A DNA stretch of 10,382 nt from Chloroflexi bacterium RBG_13_53_26 (GCA_001795035.1 MGMW01000052.1:1-10382), one strand, 5' to 3'; positions 1 to 6,067 are shown, numbered from the stretch's first letter. Numbers and translations are program-made. The notes: generated by a model from the letters alone, not told the origin.

Positions 1-678
1 CCGCGCCATTTCCTGCACCCTCCGCCCGGCGAAGCTGGCCTGTAGCTTTGCCTTGGCAACATCCGAGAAGGCAAAAAACAACCGCACCCGCTCGGTTGTA
101 GTCTTCACGGAATAGAGTGTATCTCCCGGAAGGCTATTGGAGGAGGCAGCCACCGTGCTGCTGCCAGCCAGAAGAATAACCAGGAACATCGCAGCCACCA
201 CCACCGCCCAGCGGGGTACCCAGCCAAGAACTGGCATTCCTTTCTGTGCAGTCTTCCGTCCTCCGGCAGAAAGCCGTGAGCGTATCTGATATCTCACCTG
301 CGCCTTGAACTCCGGCCGCGACTCAACAGCAGATGCCTCCCGGGCAGCCACCGCCGTCCTGCCAGCCAGAAGAATAACCAGGAACATCGCAGCCACCACC
401 ACCGCCCAGCGGGGTACCCAGCCAAGAACTGGCATTCCTTTCTGTGCAGTCTTCCGTCCTCCGGCAGAAAGCCGTGAGCGTATCTGATATCTCACCTGCG
501 CCTTGAACTCCGGCCGCGACTCAACAGCAGATGCCTCCCGGGCAGCCACCGCCGTCCGAAGCAACGGCTCAAGCTCCCTCGCCTGCTCCGGGTAGCCCGC
601 CAGGCATTGCTCCACGGTCTCCCCCTGGAGCACCCGATCGATACACTCACTCAGGATATCTTCAAACCGCTCAGCCAT
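1..678 (-). CDS. DUF5667-type membrane protein, second copy, with internal tandem duplication (3' partial)
   Basis: The frame is open from an ATG at 678 to the left edge (226 codons, no stop). I start it at MAERFEDILSEC because the paralogue's further upstream ATG (2730) is ACG here. Residues 1-40 match the N-terminus of the 1948-2718 protein. Residues about 41-106 and 107-172 are two identical 66-residue units, each with an acidic/basic cytoplasmic stretch and one hydrophobic segment (WAVVVAAMFLVILLAG, about 90-105 and 156-171). Then comes the DUF5667-like motif LPGDTLYSVK, followed by a charged helical region. The normal protein has one membrane segment; this one has two, which would change the side of the C-terminal domain or bury a loop. 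Function is unknown; in this family, partners of ECF sigma factors are suspected regulators. It sits 30 bp beyond a terminator, so it likely needs its own promoter or readthrough; none is evident. Confidence 0.8.
   Translation of the reverse strand, partial: MAERFEDILSECIDRVLQGETVEQCLAGYPEQARELEPLLRTAVAAREASAVESRPEFKAQVRYQIRSRLSAGGRKTAQKGMPVLGWVPRWAVVVAAMFLVILLAGRTAVAAREASAVESRPEFKAQVRYQIRSRLSAGGRKTAQKGMPVLGWVPRWAVVVAAMFLVILLAGSSTVAASSNSLPGDTLYSVKTTTERVRLFFAFSDVAKAKLQASFAGRRVQEMAR
161..556. repeat. Perfect 198-bp direct tandem duplication, two copies
   Basis: Positions 161-358 and 359-556 are identical base for base over 198 bp (66 codons), so the reading frame is kept. The boundary has only one extra shared base (C at 161, 359 and 557). 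The paralogue at 2399-2596 has the unit once, so duplication is the derived state. Zero divergence means it is very young, or an assembly error. Confidence 0.95.
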
Positions 679-683
679 TGGCC
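359..683. repeat. Long direct repeat, copy A (partner 2399-2723)
   Basis: This stretch matches 2399-2723 with a constant offset of 2040 bp and about 11-13 mismatches over 325 bp. Identity ends abruptly just upstream of the start codon on one side and decays inside the coding region (positions below about 140) on the other. It covers the N-terminal half of the two DUF5667-type genes. Confidence 0.9.
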
Positions 684-707
684 TCACCGTCTCCCTAATC
701 CATATAA

Positions 708-736
708 CGAAAAAGCCTGCCAGAAGTTAGCAGGCT
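708..736 (-). terminator. Rho-independent terminator of the ECF/DUF5667/transglutaminase operon
   Basis: Read on the minus strand, a 7-bp stem AGCCTGC / GCAGGCT (arms 730-736 and 714-720, 9-nt loop) runs directly into TTTTTCG. It lies about 110 bp beyond the transglutaminase stop codon and just before the second DUF5667 gene, so it marks the operon end. Confidence 0.8.
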
Positions 737-762
737 CTCAAAGAAGTCTCTGTGAAATCGGG

Positions 763-799
763 GGGTTCAATGGTTCTCAAGCGACCATAGACCGAACCC
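763..799. other. Imperfect hairpin in the 3' untranslated region of the transglutaminase gene
   Basis: GGGTTC (763-768) pairs with GAACCC (794-799). Inside it, ATGGT pairs with ACCAT, leaving an asymmetric internal loop and a 9-nt apical loop. It lies between the transglutaminase stop and the terminator and may only stabilise the mRNA end. No known RNA family was recognised. Confidence 0.35.
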
Positions 800-844
800 G
801 TGGGGAAGGGATCGGCCGGCGGTATGGGTCTTCTGGCTGTTTAG

Positions 845-1915
845 CTAGATGGCCTCAGACCACTCATCCACCTTGATACCGTCATCGTACAGCTCAACGC
901 AGAGCGTGCCGCCTCCCGATGGGATTACCATCTCCCCGACTGACACAGGGGATATCCTGTACCCATACTCAAGGTCAAAGGTGTCGCTTGTCCCGGCCCC
1001 CGTTTCATGCCCTTCGAAGAAAGCTCGGACATAAAGCCCTTCAGCATCTGCCGTTCCCCAGTTGGTCACCGCGACTTCAAGAACCAGCTTGTCCTCCCTG
1101 AGCCACTTGGTCAGGATAGTCCATTCGAGCTTGCTGAGGCTGAGGATCGGCTTGGGCACCACTTCCAGGATTATGGGCACCTCGATCCTGTATTCTGCCG
1201 GAATATCCCCTGCCTGGCTCACTGTTGTTGTCTCCAGATAGTAGTAGTCTTCCCCCTCGAAGTCGTAGCTGTGGCCACCCGTAACTGACGGCAGAGCTAC
1301 GCCGACTGCCATGTGGCCAGAGCCCTCAGGTGTGGTCGCGGAGAAACTAAGCAGGACCACATCGTAACCCATGGCCTGCAGCAGGGCAGCCGCCAGTACG
1401 GAGGTGTCCTCACAGTCGCCCCCGCCGTCTACCAGCGTCTCCACAGGGTACCTGGGGTATTCGCCTTCCTCATCATCGAAGTAGTCGAGGCCCTGCACGA
1501 AAGAGGCTGCAAAGTTCACCTCTTCCTCAGCAGAATACCCCATACTCTCGGCCTTGCTGTTCAAGCTGTCGGCCAGACTCTGAATATAGTCGTCGTCACT
1601 GGGATGGGTGACATAGATGGAATAGTCAGGAGTTGGTGCTCGCTCCATCCCCCGGTAGTAGGTATAGAGCTCGCTTGGTATCAGCAGAGTGAGCTCCCAT
1701 GCATGTCTATCGTACCTCCATTCATAATACCTGCTGATGACCTCTCCAGAGGCAGGTACTTCTTCACTAATGGCTATCTCAATGGGAGTTTTTTGTTCCA
1801 GGAACAGTCTCTCAAAAGGCAGCCATCCCCACTGCCAGGCAAACAGTATCGCTGCAACAAGGATTAGCGCCACTGTAACTCCGGCGGCAACATACACCCT
1901 CTGACTTTGCTTCAT
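845..1915 (-). CDS. Membrane-anchored transglutaminase-like (papain-fold) protein
   Basis: 356 residues from ATG 1915, chosen because AAGGA lies 7 nt upstream; the longer start at 1990 would overlap the previous gene and has no such site. Residues about 6-28 form one N-terminal membrane segment or uncleaved signal anchor, placing the rest outside the membrane. The transglutaminase-like core shows the active-site Cys in GGGDCEDTS (Cys about 168), the His in GHMAVGV (about 201), and YYYLETT, where the third polar catalytic position is expected. After about residue 255 a beta-rich tail (TNWGTADAEG...) resembles a CARDB/Ig-like fold. Members of this superfamily are often proteases or peptide-modifying enzymes; the substrate here is unknown. 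It is the last gene of the operon with the ECF sigma factor, suggesting a cell-surface role tied to envelope sensing. Confidence 0.85.
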   Translation of the reverse strand: MKQSQRVYVAAGVTVALILVAAILFAWQWGWLPFERLFLEQKTPIEIAISEEVPASGEVISRYYEWRYDRHAWELTLLIPSELYTYYRGMERAPTPDYSIYVTHPSDDDYIQSLADSLNSKAESMGYSAEEEVNFAASFVQGLDYFDDEEGEYPRYPVETLVDGGGDCEDTSVLAAALLQAMGYDVVLLSFSATTPEGSGHMAVGVALPSVTGGHSYDFEGEDYYYLETTTVSQAGDIPAEYRIEVPIILEVVPKPILSLSKLEWTILTKWLREDKLVLEVAVTNWGTADAEGLYVRAFFEGHETGAGTSDTFDLEYGYRISPVSVGEMVIPSGGGTLCVELYDDGIKVDEWSEAI

Positions 1916-1940
1916 CTCACCATCCTTTGGCGCCTGCAGA

Positions 1941-1958
1941 GATATCTTCAGCCATTGG
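1941..1958 (-). other. Vestige-like copy of the sigma/DUF5667 gene junction
   Basis: The 11-mer CCAATGGCTGA occurs three times on the minus strand: at the ECF stop/DUF5667 start (2711-2721), at the start of the second DUF5667 gene (671-681), and here at the end of the first DUF5667 gene (1948-1958). Here, as at the other two sites after a few more bases, it is followed by GATATC. Both the sigma factor and the DUF5667 protein therefore end in Asn-Gly-stop. From this ATG a 12-codon ORF (MAEDISAGAKGW) ends one base before the transglutaminase ATG. It looks like a scar of earlier tandem duplication in this array. Confidence 0.45.
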
Positions 1959-2718
1959 ACCCTCCGGCAAGCCCCAGAACACGCTGCCACCCCTGCCGAT
2001 ATCTCTCCAGAATGCGGTTCACCATGCCGGAACTAGACCCGTTCCCCTCCCCCAACTGCAGGAGCAAGGCCTCATTGCTTCTCACTCTTTCCTCCAGAAG
2101 CTCCTTGAGATCACTGATCGCCTGCTGGCGGCCGGGCTTGCCTGCCTCCAGCTCGATCAATCTCCGCACTGCATCCAGGTGAGCAGCGAGCCGCGAAGCT
2201 ATCCTCTCCACTCTCTCAGCATCGCCCTTCCTGGCCAGGTAGGCGATCTCCTGGATCCGTCTATCGACCAATGCTACATGAAGTCTGGCTTTCCCCATGT
2301 TAGTACGATTCAGCCTCAACCGCACGTTTTCGGTGGCCAGTTTCACCGGATAGAGCGTGTCATCCGGCATACTCGTACTGGAGGCAGCCACTGTGCTGCT
2401 GCCAGCCAGAAGAATAACCAGGAACATCACAGCCACCACCACCGCCCATCGGGGTACCCAGCCAAGAACTGGCATTCCTTTCTGTGCAGTCTTCCGTCCT
2501 CCGGCAGAAAGCCGCGAGTGTATCTGATACCTCACCTGCGCCTTGAACTCCGGCCGCGACTCAACAGCAGATGCCTCCCGGGCAGCCACCGCCGTCCGAA
2601 GCAACGGCTCAAGCTCCCCCGCCTGCTCCGGGTAGCGCGCCAGGCATTGCTCCACGCTCTCCCCCTGGAGCACCCGATCGATACACTCACTCAGGATATC
2701 CTCGAATCGCTCAGCCAT
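1948..2718 (-). CDS. DUF5667-type single-pass membrane protein, likely partner of the ECF sigma factor
   Basis: 256 residues from ATG 2718 (MAERFEDILSEC). An in-frame ATG at 2730 is possible, but the paralogue has ACG there. The start overlaps the sigma factor stop by 8 bp (ATGGCTGA), so translation is probably coupled. N-terminal residues 1-90 are charged and presumably cytoplasmic, about 91-107 form the membrane segment, and MPDDTLYPVK just after it is the hallmark I associate with DUF5667. The rest is a long charged helical region (ERVERIASRLAAHLDAV..., LLEERVRSNEALLLQ), likely coiled and outside the membrane. By analogy with ECF operons it could act as an anti-sigma factor or sensor. I see no ZAS zinc motif, so that role is inferred from position only. 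Confidence 0.85.
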   Translation of the reverse strand: MAERFEDILSECIDRVLQGESVEQCLARYPEQAGELEPLLRTAVAAREASAVESRPEFKAQVRYQIHSRLSAGGRKTAQKGMPVLGWVPRWAVVVAVMFLVILLAGSSTVAASSTSMPDDTLYPVKLATENVRLRLNRTNMGKARLHVALVDRRIQEIAYLARKGDAERVERIASRLAAHLDAVRRLIELEAGKPGRQQAISDLKELLEERVRSNEALLLQLGEGNGSSSGMVNRILERYRQGWQRVLGLAGGSNG

Positions 2719-2723
2719 TGGCC
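2399..2723. repeat. Long direct repeat, copy B (partner 359-683)
   Basis: This is the single-unit counterpart of the 5' half of the gene at 1-678, about 97% identical at the DNA level. Most differences are single substitutions (for example 2430, 2449, 2515, 2519 and 2530 against the offset partner). Confidence 0.9.
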
Positions 2724-3277
2724 CCACCATCCCCCGGACGGAGTATCAGGCGCAGTTTCTTCAGTGCAACATGTTGAAGCACTTTGACCGCCCCTTCTCT
2801 CTTGCCCATCACCTTGGCTGTCTCCGCCACTGAGAGTCCACCGGCGAATCGCAATGAGATAACCTCCCGTTGTCCATCCGAAAGCTGCTCGCATGCCGCT
2901 GCCAACTGTTCCCATCCCAACTTCTGCTCGGCAAGCGCCGCCGGGTCATCGTCAGACAGTGCCCCCGCCTCTGCCATTTCATCCTGGGTAAGCAGCTTCA
3001 CCTTCTCCCTGCTCTTCTTCTTCCAGTGATCCACCACCTGATTGTGGGCGATCCGAAAGAGCCAGGAAGCAAAAGGCATCCCCCGATAGTGATAGGAACC
3101 GATGTGCTCCAGGGCCTTGAGGAAAACCTGCTGGGTCAAGTCTTCGGCATCCGCCTGGTTCCTCACCCTGAGCACAATATAGCGGTATATCCTATCGAAG
3201 TGTTCCTCATATAGCTGCCCGAACGCCTCCGGATCCCTTCGTTGGGCACGGCGCACCGTATCTTCTTCCCGCTGCAC
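2711..3277 (-). CDS. ECF-family RNA polymerase sigma factor
   Basis: 188 residues from a GTG at 3277, with AGGA 7-8 nt upstream. Region sigma2 spans about residues 16-88: AFGQLYEEHFDRIYRYI, the -10 recognition helix DAEDLTQQVFLKAL, and FASWLFRIAHNQVVDHW. A short acidic linker follows, then sigma4 at about 125-178: LSDGQREVISLRFAGGLSVAETA, and the helix-turn-helix end KREGAVKVLQHVALKKLR. There is no sigma3 domain and the length is normal for ECF factors. It would direct RNA polymerase to a small set of promoters in response to an extracytoplasmic signal. It is the first gene of the operon and overlaps the DUF5667 partner. ECF factors usually activate their own promoter, which would lie at 3324-3365. 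Confidence 0.95.
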   Translation of the reverse strand: MQREEDTVRRAQRRDPEAFGQLYEEHFDRIYRYIVLRVRNQADAEDLTQQVFLKALEHIGSYHYRGMPFASWLFRIAHNQVVDHWKKKSREKVKLLTQDEMAEAGALSDDDPAALAEQKLGWEQLAAACEQLSDGQREVISLRFAGGLSVAETAKVMGKREGAVKVLQHVALKKLRLILRPGDGGANG

Positions 3278-3330
3278 TCGATAGTCCTACATTCAAGCTT
3301 GGCTGGGATATGCTTCTACCACCCCCCTGT

Positions 3331-3360
3331 ATTATATAACAGCGAAAGATACAGAAAAGT
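3331..3360 (-). promoter_or_regulatory. Candidate promoter for the ECF sigma factor operon
   Basis: On the minus strand, TATAAT (3331-3336) lies about 55 nt before the GTG start. Upstream at about 17 bp is a T-rich TTTTC stretch, a poor match to TTGACA. The AAC in TAACTTTTC just above it is mildly reminiscent of an ECF -35 element. No start site can be fixed from sequence alone. Confidence 0.4.
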
Positions 3361-3368
3361 TAGCCATG

Positions 3369-3395
3369 GGTCTGCCCTGCCAAGATCAGCAGACC
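3369..3395. promoter_or_regulatory. Inverted repeat in the divergent intergenic region
   Basis: GGTCTGC (3369-3375) and GCAGACC (3389-3395) are perfect 7-bp inverted arms with a 13-bp spacer. They lie between the candidate promoters of the divergent sigma operon and the response regulator. This could be an operator; no regulator is identified. Confidence 0.3.
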
Positions 3396-3414
3396 GCCTT
3401 GGCCAACCACCCTC

Positions 3415-3446
3415 TTCACTTTATCTTTACTTTGGGATGCTATAAT
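3415..3446 (+). promoter_or_regulatory. Promoter of the two-component operon with response-regulator-type direct repeats
   Basis: TTCACT (3415-3420) and TTTACT (3426-3431) are direct repeats with an 11-bp period. TG then TATAAT (3441-3446) form an extended -10. Repeat spacing equals that at 5338-5370 and 6493-6525; the gap to the -10 is 9 bp instead of 10. Predicted transcription begins near 3453, leaving only about 8 nt before the ATG. Suggests autoregulation by the encoded regulator. Confidence 0.6.
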
Positions 3447-3460
3447 CGAAAGCGGGAGCC

Positions 3461-4126
3461 ATGCGCATTCTGATCACCGAGGATGAAAAGGACCTGGCGG
3501 ACGCTCTGGCGACAGGGCTCCGTCGGCAAGGCTACGCCGTAGATATTGCCTACGATGGCGAACAGGCGCTGCTTCTGGCTGAGGTGAATAGCTACGACCT
3601 CATAATCCTCGACCTCAACCTGCCTAAGGTCGATGGCATAAAGGTATGCAGCACACTGAGGGGTTGGGGGTCGTCGGCAGGTATCCTCATGCTCACTGCG
3701 CGTGCTGGTCTGGATGATCGCATTAAGGGGCTGGATCAAGGTGCCGATGACTATCTGGTGAAACCCTTCCACTTCCCTGAGCTACTGGCGCGGGTTCGTG
3801 CCATCCTGCGTAGAGAGGGTGATTCACGGAAACCAATACTCAGGGCTGGCGACCTCATGCTCGATTCCAACGCCTTGAGGGCCTCTGTGAAAGATACCCC
3901 CGTGATGTTGACGGCAAAGGAGTTCGGTATCCTGGAATATCTGATTCGCAATGCAGGCCGGGTTGTCAGCCAGGAGGAACTGCTCGAGCACGTCTGGGGA
4001 GAGGAAGCCAATGCATTCACGCAGTCGATTAAGGTCCACATCACTAACATTCGCAAGAAGCTGAGCTTGGCCGGGGGAGAGGGACTGATCTCCACTATGA
4101 AGGGCAAAGGTTACTTGATCGGGTGA
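3461..4126 (+). CDS. OmpR/PhoB-family response regulator
   Basis: 221 residues. Receiver domain 1-115 has the acidic pocket E7/D8, phosphoacceptor Asp51 in LIILDLNLP, Thr79 (LMLTAR) and Lys101 (LVKPF), so it should be phosphorylated by the adjacent kinase. The winged-helix DNA-binding domain (about 125-221) includes LTAKEFGILEYLIRNAGRVVS, the recognition-helix stretch SIKVHITNIRKKL and the C-terminal hairpin MKGKGYLIG. The start is the usual MRILITEDE. GGGAG ends only 2 nt before the ATG, so the ribosome site is poor and the transcript may be nearly leaderless. The next gene begins at or just after its stop codon. Its likely binding sites are the TTTACC-type repeats before this gene, the 5453 gene and the 6669 gene. 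Ligand or stress is unknown. Confidence 0.96.
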   Translation: MRILITEDEKDLADALATGLRRQGYAVDIAYDGEQALLLAEVNSYDLIILDLNLPKVDGIKVCSTLRGWGSSAGILMLTARAGLDDRIKGLDQGADDYLVKPFHFPELLARVRAILRREGDSRKPILRAGDLMLDSNALRASVKDTPVMLTAKEFGILEYLIRNAGRVVSQEELLEHVWGEEANAFTQSIKVHITNIRKKLSLAGGEGLISTMKGKGYLIG

Positions 4127-4146
4127 TGAGGAAGGGGGCAGTTGAC

Positions 4147-5271
4147 ATGCGAATACCCGCTTTCATGAAGACAATCCGTTTCCGGCTGACGCTGTGGTAC
4201 TCGGCACTGCTCATTCTGGTTCTGGGCTTGCTTCTCGTTGTAATCAATGTAGCCATGGTGCAGTCCCGGCCAACTATCTCTGAGGTGCCGCCTCGTTTTC
4301 CCGGCGATCTGGAGTCGTGGAGGGAGACAATAACAGATGAGAGGGATAGGAATCTGACAGATCTGCGCAACTACTCCCTGATCGGAGCCGGGGCCATTGT
4401 TGTGATTGGAGCTGCCGGTGGCTATATCCTCTCGGGAATGATGCTCAAGCCTGTTAGTCGCGTTGCTTCTCTAGCATCGCGAATCTCACACACCAACCTT
4501 GGGGAAAGGATCAATCACCAGGGTCCGGAGGACGAGGTGAAACACCTGGCTGATACCTTCGACGACATGCTGGGGCGGTTGGACGGCGCTTTTGAATCTC
4601 AGAAGCAGTTCATTCAAGACGCCTCCCACGAGCTGGGAACACCCATTGCCGTGGCCCAGACAAATATAGAGGTCCTGGAGACGGACCAGAGTGCAACCAC
4701 AGCAGACTACAAGCACCTCATGGAGGTGGTCAAGCGGAGTCTCGACCGAATAAACAATCTCAGTCAGGGTCTTCTGCTGCTCTCCCAGGGAAGTCAGGCC
4801 CAGACCAAGTGGACTGAGGTGGATGTGGCATCTCTCGCTGAGGAAGCCGTCTCGGAGGCTAAGGCCAGTGCTGCAGCAGACGGACTGAGCTTGGAGATGG
4901 GGGCTGGGATTGACCATGTCATGGTCAAGGGTGATGCCATTCGAATCAAGCAGGTCATCACCAACCTGGTTGATAATGCCATCAGATACAATCGCCCTCA
5001 GGGAAAGGTGAAAGTCTCCGCTCGAATCGAGGGGTCCAATGCCATTCTGGAGGTGGAGGATACCGGCATAGGCATCTCCAGAGCCGAGCAGCAGCGCATA
5101 TTTGATCGCTTCTACCGCGTGGACAAGTCCAGATCCCGCTCACAGGGAGGCAGCGGCCTCGGCCTGGCCATAGTCAAGAAGATAGTTGAGGAACATGGCG
5201 GCACCGTCTCCGTAGAAAGCAGCCTGGACCAGGGAAGCACCTTCCGCCTCTCACTCCCCCGTCACGTTTGA
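4147..5271 (+). CDS. Membrane sensor histidine kinase
   Basis: 374 residues from ATG 4147, which has AAGGGGG about 8 nt upstream. An ATG at 4126, overlapping the regulator's TGA by one base, would add seven residues and cannot be excluded. TM1 is about residues 16-37, followed by an external loop of only about 38 residues with no recognisable sensor domain, TM2 about 76-98, and a HAMP linker (LKPVSRVASLASRIS...). The H-box is FIQDASHELGTPIAV with His about 161. The ATPase domain has the N-box (ITNLVDNAIRYN), G1 (VEDTGIGIS), F-box (IFDRFYRVD) and G2 (GGSGLGLAIV), all intact. It phosphorylates the regulator encoded upstream. The short loop suggests sensing within or close to the membrane, or through an accessory protein such as the PKD lipoprotein downstream (inference). 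Confidence 0.96.
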   Translation: MRIPAFMKTIRFRLTLWYSALLILVLGLLLVVINVAMVQSRPTISEVPPRFPGDLESWRETITDERDRNLTDLRNYSLIGAGAIVVIGAAGGYILSGMMLKPVSRVASLASRISHTNLGERINHQGPEDEVKHLADTFDDMLGRLDGAFESQKQFIQDASHELGTPIAVAQTNIEVLETDQSATTADYKHLMEVVKRSLDRINNLSQGLLLLSQGSQAQTKWTEVDVASLAEEAVSEAKASAAADGLSLEMGAGIDHVMVKGDAIRIKQVITNLVDNAIRYNRPQGKVKVSARIEGSNAILEVEDTGIGISRAEQQRIFDRFYRVDKSRSRSQGGSGLGLAIVKKIVEEHGGTVSVESSLDQGSTFRLSLPRHV

Positions 5272-5337
5272 GCCTTCCCCATCCACACTCCCCAGATAAA
5301 CAAACGTCTCAGTTGCCTTCATCGTTCCCGCCAGGGC

Positions 5338-5370
5338 TTTACCATAGTTTTACCTTCGACATGCTATCCT
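5338..5370 (+). promoter_or_regulatory. TTTACC-repeat promoter of the small exported protein gene
   Basis: TTTACC at 5338-5343 and 5349-5354 (11-bp period), then exactly 10 bp to an extended -10 TG-C-TATCCT (-10 at 5365-5370). No TTGACA-like -35 is present, as expected for an activator-dependent promoter where the repeats replace it. Start predicted near 5377. Confidence 0.65.
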
Positions 5371-5395
5371 CGGTGTACGATGCGTTGACACCGAG
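5369..5395. promoter_or_regulatory. Perfect 8-bp inverted repeat at the predicted transcription start
   Basis: CTCGGTGT (5369-5376) and ACACCGAG (5388-5395) with an 11-bp spacer. The first arm overlaps the end of the -10 and the likely start site. It may be a repressor operator or a 5' hairpin in the leader. It is absent from the other two promoters of this type. Confidence 0.45.
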
Positions 5396-5452
5396 AGCAA
5401 GCTCCAGCAGGGTTAGACGCACAAAATACCACACAGAAAGGAGGTGAAAGAG

Positions 5453-5857
5453 TTGAAGGGAAAGAAGAAGTTCGCGCTGATTGGCATGGCAGCCATTGTC
5501 GCCCTCTCGCTGCTCGCCTTTGGCCTGGGTACCACAGTCTTCGCCGCAGATGATGAGAACGGCGATAGCACCACTACATGTGAGACGTTCATCAGTAAGG
5601 TGGCCGACAAGCTGGGCTTGGAGTATGATGTGGTATCCGATGCCATGCAGGAAGCCCGTCAAGAGATGATGGATGAGGCCCTGCAGGAACGTTTGCAGGA
5701 GGCCGTTGACGAAGGACTGATCACCCAGGAGCAGGCCGACGAGATTACCACATGGCTTGCCGATCGGCCTGAAGCCCTGGACCAGCTCGGTCTCGGAGGC
5801 GGCCAGATAATGGGCGGTGGACGGATGATGGGCGGTCACCATGGCTGCGGGTGTTAG
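5453..5857 (+). CDS. Small exported protein with Met/Gly/His/Cys C-terminal tail
   Basis: 134 residues from a TTG at 5453. The perfect ribosome site AAAGGAGGTGA (5437-5447) lies 8 nt upstream; the GTG at 5444 sits inside it and cannot be the start. Residues 1-32 are a signal peptide (KGKKK, hydrophobic core, cleavage near TVFA-ADD). The mature part has an acidic linker, then helical segments ISKVADKLGLEYDVVSDAMQ and RLQEAVDEGLITQEQADEI, a pattern seen in small exported proteins of Chloroflexota and reminiscent of DUF2680/YckD-like helices. The tail, GGGQIMGGGRMMGGHHGCGC, could bind a soft metal or be lipid/sulfur reactive (inference). It has its own TTTACC-type promoter and its own terminator, so it is a single-gene target of the neighbouring two-component system. 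Confidence 0.85.
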   Translation: MKGKKKFALIGMAAIVALSLLAFGLGTTVFAADDENGDSTTTCETFISKVADKLGLEYDVVSDAMQEARQEMMDEALQERLQEAVDEGLITQEQADEITTWLADRPEALDQLGLGGGQIMGGGRMMGGHHGCGC

Positions 5858-5878
5858 GCGCGCAGTATCTTTCCAGGG

Positions 5879-5906
5879 AATAGGGGCGTGAGCCCCTATT
5901 TCTTTT
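5879..5906 (+). terminator. Rho-independent terminator after the small exported protein gene
   Basis: A 9-bp perfect stem AATAGGGGC / GCCCCTATT with a GTGA tetraloop (5888-5891), followed by TCTTTT, 21 bp after the stop codon. Confidence 0.85.
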
Positions 5907-5962
5907 CGCCGGCTGGATCAACTGCTGAATCTCTACCCAGGGCGGGATCATACGAGAGGTGC

Positions 5963-5995
5963 CTCACGCCCAGGATATAGTCCTGTGGCTGTGAG
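5963..5995. promoter_or_regulatory. Imperfect dyad/hairpin before the PKD lipoprotein gene
   Basis: CTCAC (5963-5967) pairs with GTGAG (5991-5995), and CAGGA with TCCTG around a TATAG loop, with small mismatches between. The loop contains TATAGT (5976-5981), a possible -10 lacking a convincing -35. This 210-bp gap (5858-6067) has no TTTACC repeat. It is either a leader structure or an operator. Confidence 0.35.
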
Positions 5996-6067
5996 AAAAC
6001 TTGAGGCAACAAGGTGGTCACGTGAATTGCACGTCAAGCAAATCGAGGAAATGGAGAGGATGAAGAG

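Noticed and set aside
161..556. CRISPR array or mobile-element repeat as the explanation of the direct repeats at the left end
   Set aside because: There are two long adjacent copies with no spacers, no terminal inverted repeats and no transposase. The repeat keeps the coding frame, so it is an internal gene duplication.
763..799. tRNA-like T-arm suggested by GGTTCAA
   Set aside because: No acceptor stem, anticodon arm or CCA-adjacent fold could be built. It is explained by a simple imperfect hairpin in a 3' untranslated region.
1927..2787. Long plus-strand open frame of 286 codons opposite the DUF5667 gene
   Set aside because: It lies antisense to a gene with a clear family motif, membrane segment and operon overlap. 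Its product is Pro/Ser/His/Arg-rich and has no domain or ribosome site.
5444..5452. GTG at 5444 as start of the small exported protein
   Set aside because: The GTG begins inside the AAAGGAGGTGA ribosome site. The TTG at 5453 has the right 8-nt spacing and yields a normal signal peptide.
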